64,000 nucleotides of DNA from Anaerolineae bacterium (GTDB lineage: Bacteria; Chloroflexota; Anaerolineae; Aggregatilineales; Phototrophicaceae): positions 62,001-126,000 of the forward strand of contig JAJDWK010000048.1 of the NCBI GenBank assembly GCA_022825675.1. The letters run 5' to 3'. Of this stretch, positions 35,582 through 44,532 are shown piece after piece. The notes beneath the pieces were generated by a model, which was not told the DNA's origin, did no database searches, and saw only the letters and a list, made by a program, of their open reading frames with translations. A program made the position numbers and the translations under genes. Each line of letters opens with the position of its first letter. The stretch's first letter is position 1.

Positions 35582-37030
35582 TCAATACGCGCCGCTGCGC
35601 AGGACAACGCGGGGAATCGTCAGCAAGAGGATTTCGATGTCCATCGAGAGCGTCCAATTATCGATGTAATACATGTCCATCTCGCACATTTCGTCAAAGG
35701 GGATGTTGCTGCGCCCGCGCACCTGCCACCAGCCAGTCATGCCCGGCGTGATCTGCAAGCGGCGCAGATGCCGCGCTTCATACAGCGCCACTTCGCCCGG
35801 TGTCGGCGGGCGCGGTCCCACCAGGCTCATTTCGCCGCGTATCACATTGAAGAAGTTCGGCAATTCATCCAGGCTGCTGCGGCGCAAAATTTTGCCCAGC
35901 GGCGTGATGCGCGGGTCATCCACAAACTTGGGGTGGCGCGGGTCTTCCCCGCTGGCTTTCAGCAGCTCCGCCTGCAGCGCCTCGGCATTCGCCACCATGC
36001 TGCGGAACTTCAACATTTCAAACTTGCGCCCGTCTTTGCCCACGCGCAGCTGGCGGAACAGCACCGGTCCCGCGCCTTCCAGCTTGAGCGCCAGCGCCAC
36101 CAACAGGCTGAGCGGCAGCCAAACGGGCAATGCCAGCGTGATGAGCAGCAGGTCAAGAACCCGTTTAATCGCCTGATTGGCGCGGCTGAAGCTGCGGTGC
36201 GCGCCGATGCCCAGCAGCAGGATGCCGTCCAGATTTTCCACCTGCACCTGGCGGATGTTCAATTGCATGATTTCGGGCACAATGCGCAGGTCAGTCCCGC
36301 GCTCGCGGCAGGTTTCCGTCAGTTCGTGGATGCGGTCATAATGCTTCCAGCGGAAGGTGATGATGACGGTATCAATGCCCCGCGTTTCCAGCACTTCCGT
36401 CAGCGCCGCCGTGCCGCCAAAAGCCGCCACCCGCCCGATGCTCGCCGCCCGTTTTCCCGCGTCATCATCCAAAAAGCCGACTGGCAGATAACCCAGCTCG
36501 GGGCGTGAGCGCATCACGCCCAACAGCGAGCGCCCGACCTCGCCCATGCCGATAATCAAAACGCGGCGGATGCCGATGCCGCGATTGCGCAAATAGGCGA
36601 GCAGCCAGCGGCGCAGCAGCCGGGAGAGCGCGCCGGCGAAGACCGTCAGCGCCGCCACATAAATCAGCATCAAGCGGCTGGTGGCTAATGGCTGCAGGAT
36701 AAAAAACATCGCCAGCACGATGACGATGGCGACGGCGACGCTGCTGGCGATGAGATAAATCTCTTCCAGCCAGGCTCTGCCCGCGATGTTGCGGTAGAGC
36801 CCATTGCGCTGATAGTTCAGCCAAATCAGCAGGGCATAGACAAGCGCGAAGGGGATATAAGGCGCGAATTCGCGCTGGATTGGGTCCAGCACCGGGCGGA
36901 TGAGCTGCAAGTCATAGCGCAGGATGTAGCCCAGCCCAAATGCCAGGAAGCCCAGCAGCATATCCAGCAGCGGCAGCAGCCAGCGCGGCTCGATAGTTTG
37001 GCGTTCGGAAAGCGACAGGTGCGAGTTCAT
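35582..37030 (-). CDS. Polyprenyl-phosphate sugar-1-phosphate transferase (WcaJ-type)
   Basis: 482 residues. Four N-terminal membrane helices (about 15-135), a Rossmann-like central region (RRVLIIGMGEVGRSLLGV), a fifth hydrophobic segment and the C-terminal bacterial sugar transferase domain with KFRSM, SSLDELPNFFNVIRGEMSLVGPRP and TPGMTGWWQV. It starts lipid-linked repeat-unit assembly by moving a sugar phosphate from a nucleotide sugar to undecaprenyl phosphate. It follows a glycosyltransferase gene after 38 bases and is probably in the same operon. Confidence 0.9.
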   Translation of the reverse strand: MNSHLSLSERQTIEPRWLLPLLDMLLGFLAFGLGYILRYDLQLIRPVLDPIQREFAPYIPFALVYALLIWLNYQRNGLYRNIAGRAWLEEIYLIASSVAVAIVIVLAMFFILQPLATSRLMLIYVAALTVFAGALSRLLRRWLLAYLRNRGIGIRRVLIIGMGEVGRSLLGVMRSRPELGYLPVGFLDDDAGKRAASIGRVAAFGGTAALTEVLETRGIDTVIITFRWKHYDRIHELTETCRERGTDLRIVPEIMQLNIRQVQVENLDGILLLGIGAHRSFSRANQAIKRVLDLLLITLALPVWLPLSLLVALALKLEGAGPVLFRQLRVGKDGRKFEMLKFRSMVANAEALQAELLKASGEDPRHPKFVDDPRITPLGKILRRSSLDELPNFFNVIRGEMSLVGPRPPTPGEVALYEARHLRRLQITPGMTGWWQVRGRSNIPFDEMCEMDMYYIDNWTLSMDIEILLLTIPRVVLRSGAY

Positions 37031-37068
37031 AGGCTAGGGCACTGTCAACTCCTGGAGATGGAGGCGTT

Positions 37069-38241
37069 TCATTTGGCTTCCCAGCGGGCGGCGGCTTCCT
37101 TTTCACGCGCGGGGGCAGCCCGCTTTTCGATGGCGGCGCGGTAGCTCAAAAGCGTCAGCTCGGCGGTGCGCGCCCAGCTGAAGCGCTTGGCGCGTTCCAA
37201 ACCCCGTTCCCGCGCGGCTTCGCGCCAGTCGCGGTCGCGCTTGAGCGCGGCGAGCGCGCCGCTCCAGGCGGCGCTGTCCGCTGGCGGCAGGCATTTGCCA
37301 GCGCCGCCAAGCACTTCGGGCAGCGAAGAGGCGTCCGATGTCAGCACGGGCGCGCCGCATGCCATCGCTTCCAGCAGCGGCAAGCCGAAGCCCTCATAAA
37401 GTGACGGATAGAGGAAGGCTTCGGCGCAATTGTACCAAAGCGGCAAATCCGCGGCGGGCACGAAGCCGATATGGCGGGCGCTGTCGCCCAGCTTCAGCCT
37501 GTCGATGGCGCGCAGCGTCTCTTGCCCGCGCCAGCCGAGCCCGCCGCCCAAAATCAGCGGCAGCCGCTCCGCGGGCTTCAGCCGTGCATAAGCGCGCAGC
37601 AGCAGCGCCAGGTTCTTGCGCGGCTCGAGCGTGCCGATGTAGAGCCAGAAGCGCGGCGGCAAGCCCTGCTTTTGGCGGAAATGCTCAATTTCTGGCGAGC
37701 GCCGCCGCCAAAATGCCGCCTTGTCATAACCCAGCGGCGTAACATCGATATTCTCCGCCGGCGCGCCCAGCAGGCGGGTCAAATCATCGGCGGTGCTTTG
37801 GCTGATGGCGATGATGCGGCGGGCGCGGGCGCAGGTCAGCGCGGTCAGCGCCCGCAGATAGAGCCGCCGCGCCGCGCTCAAACGCCCGGGGAAGCGCAGA
37901 AAACTCAAGTCGTATACAGTGACGACCATCGGCGCGGTCATGGCGATGGGCGCCACAAATGCCATCGCGTGGTAGAGGTCATAAGCGCGCAGCTGCAGCG
38001 GCTGCAGCGCCTGCTCCCAGAAGATGCGGGCGAGCGGCGGGCGGGTGTCGATGCGGGCGCGGCGCAGGCGCATGCCGGGAATGCTTAGGGTAGTCGCCGC
38101 GCCCACCAGCGCTTCAAAGCGCCAATGCTCGGGCGCGCCGCCCGGCAGCTGGCGCAGCAACTGGCTGATATAGCCATGAATGCCCGCCGAGCGGTAGCCC
38201 GCCCCGCCCGCGAGCAAGTGCGCGTTTAAGGCAATTCTCAT
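37069..38241 (-). CDS. GT4-family glycosyltransferase
   Basis: 390 residues, GT-B fold. C-terminal donor-binding motifs: YIGTLEPRKN, HIGFVPAADLPLWYNCAEAFLYPSLYEGFGLPLLEAMACGAPVLTSD (EGFGLPxLE) and SSLPEVLG. The N-terminus begins with MRIALNAHLL and a Gly-rich loop for acceptor binding. It likely adds a sugar during exopolysaccharide repeat assembly with the adjacent priming transferase. Confidence 0.9.
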   Translation of the reverse strand: MRIALNAHLLAGGAGYRSAGIHGYISQLLRQLPGGAPEHWRFEALVGAATTLSIPGMRLRRARIDTRPPLARIFWEQALQPLQLRAYDLYHAMAFVAPIAMTAPMVVTVYDLSFLRFPGRLSAARRLYLRALTALTCARARRIIAISQSTADDLTRLLGAPAENIDVTPLGYDKAAFWRRRSPEIEHFRQKQGLPPRFWLYIGTLEPRKNLALLLRAYARLKPAERLPLILGGGLGWRGQETLRAIDRLKLGDSARHIGFVPAADLPLWYNCAEAFLYPSLYEGFGLPLLEAMACGAPVLTSDASSLPEVLGGAGKCLPPADSAAWSGALAALKRDRDWREAARERGLERAKRFSWARTAELTLLSYRAAIEKRAAPAREKEAAARWEAK

Positions 38242-38250
38242 ACCTTGCAG

Positions 38251-38256
38251 TATAAC
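38251..38256 (-). promoter_or_regulatory. Putative -10 box giving a near-leaderless transcript
   Basis: Minus-strand TATACT ends only 9 bases before the ATG of the glycosyltransferase, so transcription would begin within a few bases of the start codon. No space remains for a usual ribosome site except AAGG overlapping this interval. Confidence 0.35.
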
Positions 38257-38327
38257 ACAGTTGCGCTTTAGTCTGATTCGGTATAGAGTAAGCGTTTCCT
38301 ACAGGGTAGCTAGTCGGGAGCGTTTCT

Positions 38328-39628
38328 TTGGGACAGAAATCGCTATTGGCAATTCTATTGCTGGGTCTGTTTCTGCGCGTTCTCTACGCAGTCGGCATAT
38401 ATGATGATTCCTTGATGCCTTATCATGGCGGCGATTGGACGGAGTATGCGCTCGCGGCGGAGCAAATTGTTGGCGGAGACTTTTCCTTCAGCTCCAGCTA
38501 TTTTGTAGTCAGGCCGCCGCTGTTCCCACTTATGATTGCCTTGCTAGACATGCGCCCATTCCTGATAATCGGCACAAATATCCTGCTCGCTACCGCAATC
38601 ATTCCGCTGACTTTTTCCATAGCGCTCAGCCTCGGATTCTCGCAGGCTCTTGCCTTGCTTGCCGCTGCCATTGTAGCGATAGATCTAACCGGCATCAAAT
38701 ACTCCGGGGTGATGGTGGCAGAGCCGCTGGCGAATCTGCTACTCGCGCTAGGCTTCCTAAGCCTGCTTTCGCTGCGGCGAGCGCGGTCAGCTACAGTTAT
38801 TGTGATAACTGGGCTGTTGTGTGGCGCGTGTTTTGCCTTGTCCGCGCTGGCTCGCCCGGCCTCCTTTTTGCTGTGGATCCCGCTGGCTGCCTGGCTTGCG
38901 ATTGTACGCGGGGGGGGGGGGGGATTCTGGCTGTTCTCTGTTTCCTTATCCCACCGATACTGGGCGTCGGCGCTTGGAAAGCACACAACGCATATCACTT
39001 CAATAACAGCGCATTTTCATCAATTGGCACCTACAATCTGCTATATTTCCGCGCTGCGATGGTCCACTATTGGGCGCATGGCAGGCAAGACATCAACGAG
39101 ACTTATGTTGAACTTGCGCGCCGTGTAGAAACTGGGCTTGGCAATACAGATGTAGAAATCGGTCCCGACCGCCAATGGTGGCATCGCGGCGCAACACCAG
39201 CGCAGGCAGAAGCAATGACGGCGGTAGCGCTTGAGGTGTTTTTTGCTCATCCGCTAGAATATGTTGTCACGATCCCTGTGGGTCTATATCGCTTTCTTCT
39301 TGAGGTGAGACCCGTTTTGCCTGTTGACTCAGGATGGCTGCCGTTGCTATGGCTCGGGATTGCGTGGAATGGATTATTGCTGATTGCAGCTGCTGCCGGG
39401 CTGCTGCGCATACTGCGGCAGCGGCGTTGGGCAGGCGCAGCCTTCCTCACCTTGCCTTGTGCATATTTCCTCTTTGGAACGCTCCTCGTGCAAACGAGCG
39501 GTATCGACACTCGCGCCCGCGTTATGGTAACGCCGCTGCTCGCTGTGATGGCTGCCTACGGTGCCTGGAGAATACTCAGCCCGCAAAAAGCGGCGTCGGC
39601 AGCCCCGTCACCCCCGGCTGATAGCTGA
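38328..39628 (+). CDS. GT-C membrane glycosyltransferase, out of frame at a G14 tract
   Basis: The full protein of about 430 residues is split over two frames. The first frame (TTG start 38328 behind GGGAG) gives a membrane helix, a loop with GGDWTEYALAAEQIVGG, the typical acidic loop of PMT/ArnT-like GT-C enzymes, and several helices up to residue about 194. The run of 14 G at 38910-38923 then throws translation out of frame, and it would stop at 39128. The other frame continues with ILAVLCFLIPPILGVG and further helices to 39628. A tract of 12 or 15 G restores one frame. The gene is less GC-rich than its neighbours. It is either phase-variable, broken or mis-assembled. Confidence 0.72.
38910..38923 (+). 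repeat. G14 homopolymer inside a glycosyltransferase gene
   Basis: Fourteen consecutive G, the longest homopolymer noticed in the window. Its length modulo three decides the reading frame of the surrounding gene. Confidence 0.9.
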
Positions 39629-40448
39629 AGAAACTGCCCGCCAGCGGATACTTCGCCTTGTCCGCAGCGGCGATGCCCGTGCTCGCGGTTGTGATGTACA
39701 GCGTATCCAAAGCGGTACCAGCGAAAGTGCAGCTGGTGATATTCGGCACCGGCAGCGGCACCGCCTCCAGGATTTCGCCAGCAGGCGAATAACGGGTGAT
39801 GCGCGCCCCGCCAAAATGCGCCACCCAAATGCAGTCTTCGCTATCGACTGTCATGCCATCGGGCACACCCTCGTCCGCCCGCGTGAACTCGGCGAAAACC
39901 CGCTTGTTGCTCAGCCCGCCGCCCGCGTCCATATCCAGCGCGTAAATCGTCTTTTTGATGCTGTCAGTGTGATAGAGGATGCTGTTGTCTTTGTTGAAAG
40001 TCGGTCCATTGCAGATGATGTAGTCGCTGTCACAGCGCTCCAGGCTAAGGTCGGCATCCAGCCGATAGAGCGAGCCGCTCGCCGCCGTTTGCCCGATGTG
40101 CATCGTGCCCGCCCAATAGCGCCCGCTGCTGTCCACTTTGCCATCGTTGAAGCGATTGTCGGGCATATCCGCTTCTGGCAGCATAATCGGCTGCGCCGAA
40201 AGCACATCAAAATTGAGGAAGGCATAGCCGTCGGCAATTGTGCCGATGAAGCCGCCGCCCGCCCGCGCGGACAGGCTGGTAACTTCAAAGTCGAAGGTCC
40301 AGGTCGTCTTCCCGCCATCGGCGAGGGCATAGCGATGCACTTTGCTGCTGAAAATATCCACCCAATACACGGCGTTCTCCGCCTCGACCCAAAGCGGACC
40401 TTCGCCCAAAATCGCCGGGATTTCCCATACCAGTTGCACTTCGCTCAT
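39576..40448 (-). CDS. SMP-30/gluconolactonase family protein
   Basis: 290 residues, six-bladed propeller. Signatures: ILGEGPLWVEAENAVYWVDI with the metal-ligand Glu, MPDNRFNDGKVDSSGRYWAGTM with metal-binding Asn, ICNGPTFNKDN and, later, VPDGMTVDSEDCIWVAHFGG with the catalytic Asp. It hydrolyses sugar lactones in the presence of a divalent metal. Its 3' end overlaps the convergent GT-C gene by 53 bases. Confidence 0.9.
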   Translation of the reverse strand: MSEVQLVWEIPAILGEGPLWVEAENAVYWVDIFSSKVHRYALADGGKTTWTFDFEVTSLSARAGGGFIGTIADGYAFLNFDVLSAQPIMLPEADMPDNRFNDGKVDSSGRYWAGTMHIGQTAASGSLYRLDADLSLERCDSDYIICNGPTFNKDNSILYHTDSIKKTIYALDMDAGGGLSNKRVFAEFTRADEGVPDGMTVDSEDCIWVAHFGGARITRYSPAGEILEAVPLPVPNITSCTFAGTALDTLYITTASTGIAAADKAKYPLAGSFFSYQPGVTGLPTPLFAG

Positions 40449-40677
40449 ATGCGCCTTCCTTTTTCATCGCCGGGTTGCACCACAAAGCTGATGGCTATGC
40501 TTCGGCTGGCTTCTTTATCCATGCGACAAATATACTCATTTCGTGCGAGTTCGTCATGCGGGAATCGAATGGCTTCGGCACGGGCTTCTTGCCAGCGCCA
40601 TTGCCTATTCCGCCCGCCCGCCATTTGCGCTATACTCGGGGGCGTCAAACGAGACTGATGCCGCGGAGTTAGGCAAG

Positions 40678-41085
40678 ATGGCAAACAGCGCCCGCCAGTG
40701 GTTTTATTCGACGCCAGAGCCACGCCCCTATTATATCGAGGAGCGCGTCAATCATACGCTTTGGAACAACCGGCTGCAAAATGTCTTCATGAGCTGCTCG
40801 CAGGCGGAAGCGCCCATCAAGCTGGAAGGCAGCCTGGAGGGCAGCCCAATGGCTTTTGAGTTTGTGCCCGGCGCTTATTTCACCCTGCGTTTGAGCGAAG
40901 AGCGCAAAGATGTCATCGCCACCCTGCGCCAAATCCTGCTTGGATTAAAACCTTGCTTCACCTATCAAGACGCGGATGGCATGTTTGTCGTCGAATGGCA
41001 TACCGATGGCGGCGAGGCGCGCTGGAAAACAATCCAGGGCGATCCCGCTTTCCAGGGGCTGCGGCGCATGCGGCTGAAGCAGTGA
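40678..41085 (+). CDS. Uncharacterised protein
   Basis: 135 residues, soluble, with no recognisable domain. It begins MANSARQWFYSTPEPRPYYIEERVN, with several Cys (MSCSQ, KPCFTY), and the C-terminal half alternates strands and charged turns ending in RRMRLKQ. A TATACT box (40631-40636) lies 41 bases upstream and a GGAG site follows it. It stands alone between divergent SMP-30 and the next small gene. Confidence 0.55.
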   Translation: MANSARQWFYSTPEPRPYYIEERVNHTLWNNRLQNVFMSCSQAEAPIKLEGSLEGSPMAFEFVPGAYFTLRLSEERKDVIATLRQILLGLKPCFTYQDADGMFVVEWHTDGGEARWKTIQGDPAFQGLRRMRLKQ

Positions 41086-41209
41086 CGCGCCCTTGCTGTT
41101 TGCATGTGCTGCGCTGTGCCTCTGTGGTGGCTTCCCTGCCAGCGCTTGCCAGCGGGCGCGGCTTTTGCGATACTAAGGGCAGAACTTCTGGGAGCAAACA
41201 GGCGGGCTG

Positions 41210-41590
41210 ATGGCGAAACGCAGACGCAAGAAACCGAATCTCTCAAAAGCGGTGCTGGAGCAGGCGCGGGCGGTAACCGCCGATGAGGGCGGCGCGGCCG
41301 CCGCGCCCAGCGATGCCCGCCCGCAATCAGCGCCGCCAGCGGCAACAGCCAGCCCGCGCAATCCCCGCCGCCGGCGCGCTGTCGGCGCGGCGCAGTTGGA
41401 ACGCCGCAAGCAGGAAGGCGCGCTAGACGCCGAGTATGTGGCGGAGCTGCTGGCGAACCCGACCAAAGTCGTCAGCGAAGACGACCTGCGCGCCGATTAC
41501 GGCTTTGTCATCCGCGACTTGCGTAATATGGGGCTATTGGCGGCGGCATTATTCCTCGCGCTCATCGCCGTTTCGCTGGTGCTGCTCTAG
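41210..41590 (+). CDS. Small basic protein with C-terminal membrane anchor
   Basis: 126 residues. A Lys/Arg-rich start (MAKRRRKKPNLSK), an Ala/Pro-rich linker (about 25-60), a VAELLANPTKVVSEDDLRADYGFVIRDLRNMG helix pair and one hydrophobic C-terminal helix. The region from VVSEDDLRADYGFV onward resembles short Chloroflexota membrane proteins of unknown function. It lies 15 bases before the EEP gene and is likely cotranscribed. Confidence 0.6.
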   Translation: MAKRRRKKPNLSKAVLEQARAVTADEGGAAAAPSDARPQSAPPAATASPRNPRRRRAVGAAQLERRKQEGALDAEYVAELLANPTKVVSEDDLRADYGFVIRDLRNMGLLAAALFLALIAVSLVLL

Positions 41591-41605
41591 GCGGGCGCGC
41601 GCCGC

Positions 41606-42727
41606 ATGCACTGGGCAGCGCTGCAAGACCTCTTGCGCCGCGTCGCGACGCCAATCCGCCAGTTCATCGCCCTCTATGCCAGCGCGCTCGCGCTATTCGC
41701 GCTATTGCGCTTGCTGCGCGTCAGCGGCACACCAGCGCTTGACCTGGCGAATACCTTCGCGCCCTATCTGTTTTTGCCGCTGCTGCTGACTTTCCCGCTG
41801 TCCGTCATCGTGACGCGGGGTCAAGCGCCGCCGCTCAGCCGCGCTCACAAGCGCCTGGCGCGCCCGGGCAAGCTGCCCGCCGCCGGGACGCAGCCGCCGC
41901 GCTGGACCGCGCTGCTGCAGATTCTGCTCATCGGCTTCGGGCTGTATACATTCGCCTTGCCCGCCATCTATCAGCCGCTGCCGCCGCCAACCGGCGCGAC
42001 CTTCTCCCTCGTTACATTTAATGTGCAGGGCAGCAATGCCGAGCTGCAGCGGGCGACCGACTGGCTCATCGAAGCGGCACCGGACCTCATCCTGCTGCAA
42101 GAGACGGCGGAGGGCTATGACCAGCGCCTGGCGCCGCTCTACGCGGTCTATGCGCACGAAGCTCACATTGAAGGCAGCGCGCGCATCTTCTCGCGTTTTC
42201 CCATTCGTGAACGCCAAGCCATCAGCATTGAAGACGCGCCGGGGCGGCAGGCGCTGCGCCTGGTGTTGGACCAGGACGGGCGCGAGCTGGCGGTCTATGC
42301 CCTGCATTTGACATTGCCGCTGAAGCCGCGCGCGAATCCCGACCCCGATGCCGATATCGGGCTGGAAGCGTTGCTGCGCTATGACGAAAGCCGCCGCAAC
42401 AAACAAATCCAGCGCTTGCTGGCGCTGCTTGAAGACGAAGCGCTGCCCGCCATTGTCGCTGGCGATTTTAATATGAGCGACTCATCGCTGATATACGCCG
42501 ACATCGCGGCGGAACTCAGCGATGCCTGGCGCGCCGCTGGCAATGGCGCCGGGCGCACCTGGCCCCAGGCGGAAGCCATCGGCTTGCCCCGCGTCATCCA
42601 CCCGCTGCTGCGCATCGACTATATTTGGCACAGCGAAGAACTGCGCGCCGCCGCCGCCGCTGTTGGTCCTGCCATCGGCTCCGACCATTTGCCGGTCAGC
42701 GCGGTGATGGAGTGGCGCGCCCGCTAG
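41606..42727 (+). CDS. Membrane-anchored endonuclease/exonuclease/phosphatase (EEP) family protein
   Basis: 373 residues. Two or three N-terminal membrane helices (about 20-130), then the EEP domain: LVTFNVQGSN, DLILLQETAEG (metal Glu), LAVYALHLTLPL, IVAGDFNMSDSS (DxN) and the terminal GSDHLPVSA (DH). The enzyme cleaves phosphodiesters or phosphomonoesters outside the cytoplasm; the substrate is unknown. It converges with the PPC-domain gene. Confidence 0.85.
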   Translation: MHWAALQDLLRRVATPIRQFIALYASALALFALLRLLRVSGTPALDLANTFAPYLFLPLLLTFPLSVIVTRGQAPPLSRAHKRLARPGKLPAAGTQPPRWTALLQILLIGFGLYTFALPAIYQPLPPPTGATFSLVTFNVQGSNAELQRATDWLIEAAPDLILLQETAEGYDQRLAPLYAVYAHEAHIEGSARIFSRFPIRERQAISIEDAPGRQALRLVLDQDGRELAVYALHLTLPLKPRANPDPDADIGLEALLRYDESRRNKQIQRLLALLEDEALPAIVAGDFNMSDSSLIYADIAAELSDAWRAAGNGAGRTWPQAEAIGLPRVIHPLLRIDYIWHSEELRAAAAAVGPAIGSDHLPVSAVMEWRAR

Positions 42728-42733
42728 CGCGGG

Positions 42734-44221
42734 CTAGCCCGGGCTTTCCGCCAGCACCAGCACATAAGCGCCGCTGGTATCGGGATTGCCATTGTCCCCG
42801 CTGTAGCGGCGCGCCCGCAGATAATAGGTGCCGCTTGCGGGCAGCGGATAACTGTTGATGAGCGCGTTCTGCCCGTTGCCGCCGTCGTCATTTGTCGTGA
42901 CGATGGTCTGGGCGGCATCCAGCAGCTCCAAATACGGGTCCAGGTCGCCATCCATGCGCGTCATGGCGGCGGTTAGGCGTTCGCCGCGCCGCCCGTACAA
43001 TGCGTAGATGTCAGCTTCATTATCGGCGCTGATTTTGCCGGTGACGCTGCTGCCAAAGTCCAGGCTGAGGGCGCCTGGCGGCGGCTCCACGGCGGGGTCT
43101 TCCGCCAGCTCCAGCCGCAGCGAGAAGCGGCCGCTGGTTTTGCCCTGCGCTTTTTCATAGCGGGTGGCGATGATGTGATAGCGCCCGGCAGCGGGGATGC
43201 GATAGTCGCTGATGCGCGCGTTCTGCTCGCCGCCGTCATCGTCATCTTCTTCCAGCGCGCGGTACTCGGCGTCCGCCAGCGTTATGAAGCTGTCGAGGTT
43301 GCCGCCCTCGTCGCGCGTCATCGAAATCGTAACCAAATCAGCCGCCGCCGCTTCAAAGCTGTAAAAGCGCTCGTACTGCTCATGGCTGATGCTGGACTGT
43401 TTGGTCTCGCCATAGTCAATCGGCAGCGGCGCCTGGCGCGTACTGCCGCTGCCGCTGCCCGGCGCTTCTTCGATGCTGAGCACGAAGCTGCCGGCGCTGT
43501 CGTCATAGCGGGTGGCGATGATGATATAGGTGCCGGCGCGGTCGATGACCAGGCTGTCGAGGCGGGCGTTGCGGGTATCAGCGCCAGCTTGGTCGTCATT
43601 CTCGGCGATGAGGAAGCGGTCGCTATCCACCACGCGCAAAAACGGATCAAGCGTGCCCGAAGACCGCAGCATCGTGATCGTTAGGATATCGCCCTGCTGC
43701 GCCTGGAAGGTGTAATAGACTTCGGCGGCGGCATCGCTGATGGTGCCGATGACCGAATCGCCATAGCGCAGGGCGCTGCCCCGCTCCGACAAGACGCCTT
43801 TGCGCGTCATGCGCAGTTCGTATGCCCCGGCGGTGCTGCCCAGGCGATAGCCGAAGCGCCCGACAACAACAAAATAGCGCCCGCTGGCTTCGATGGCGAG
43901 GTCTTGCGCCGCGCCGTTGCCGCTGGCGGAATCGTCACGCCGCAGCGCCAGCCGGCCGCTTTCGTCAAAGACAGCGAGAATGGGGTCGAGGCTGCCGCCG
44001 GTCACGCGCAGGTCAAAGCCGATGACTTCGCCGCGCAAGCCCTCGACAGCGAAGACTTCAAAAGGCGTATCATCGTCCAGCGCGCCCGATATCAAGCCTT
44101 CTTGGGCGACGCGCGTTTCTTCCGCCGCTTCGCCCGCCCGCACTTCCCGCGATTGCGCCTGAGCCGCGGGCGTCAGCAGGGCGGCGAGTAACAGCAGCGC
44201 GCACAGGCAGCTTCGTTTCAT
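42734..44221 (-). CDS. Secreted protein with four tandem PPC domains
   Basis: 495 residues. A signal peptide (hydrophobic core then AAQAQ) is followed by four repeats of about 110 residues, each with a D-x-Y/F or V-F start, an LDPxLxLxD motif and a final GxYxIxxxR block, typical of bacterial pre-peptidase C-terminal domains. No protease domain is present, so it is a stand-alone PPC protein, perhaps a cell-surface binding or stabilising factor. ATG 44221 chosen as the start of the signal peptide. Confidence 0.82.
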   Translation of the reverse strand: MKRSCLCALLLLAALLTPAAQAQSREVRAGEAAEETRVAQEGLISGALDDDTPFEVFAVEGLRGEVIGFDLRVTGGSLDPILAVFDESGRLALRRDDSASGNGAAQDLAIEASGRYFVVVGRFGYRLGSTAGAYELRMTRKGVLSERGSALRYGDSVIGTISDAAAEVYYTFQAQQGDILTITMLRSSGTLDPFLRVVDSDRFLIAENDDQAGADTRNARLDSLVIDRAGTYIIIATRYDDSAGSFVLSIEEAPGSGSGSTRQAPLPIDYGETKQSSISHEQYERFYSFEAAAADLVTISMTRDEGGNLDSFITLADAEYRALEEDDDDGGEQNARISDYRIPAAGRYHIIATRYEKAQGKTSGRFSLRLELAEDPAVEPPPGALSLDFGSSVTGKISADNEADIYALYGRRGERLTAAMTRMDGDLDPYLELLDAAQTIVTTNDDGGNGQNALINSYPLPASGTYYLRARRYSGDNGNPDTSGAYVLVLAESPG

Positions 44222-44271
44222 GCCTTCTAGTGTAGCCGCATTCGCGATTTTGAAGTATCGCATCAAACCAT

Positions 44272-44472
44272 TTTAACCACATAGAACACAGAAGTAAGCG
44301 CAACAAAGGTATTGGAATTTGCAAGCGCGGAGATTCGACAAGGATTTTTACCACCGAGTACACCGAGATACACCGAGTGAAGCATGAGAAATCTCTTTAA
44401 ATCTTTACTCGGTGTGCTCAATTTTCCTCTGTGTTCTCTGAGGTGAATACCTGTTGGATGCAATCGCCCCGC
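44272..44472 (+). repeat. Mosaic intergenic repeat, copy 5
   Basis: accacatagaacacagaagtaag, gcggagattcgacaagg, accaccgagtacaccgag, then from about 44382 about 55 bases nearly identical to those at about 4358, then the conserved end gatgcaatcgcccc. It sits between divergent genes and ends about 60 bases before the LysM gene. Confidence 0.7.
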
Positions 44473-44532
44473 CCCGCAAGCGCGCCAGCGCCTGCTATAC
44501 TACAGGGCAATTGTTGACGCTGGAGGGCTGGA

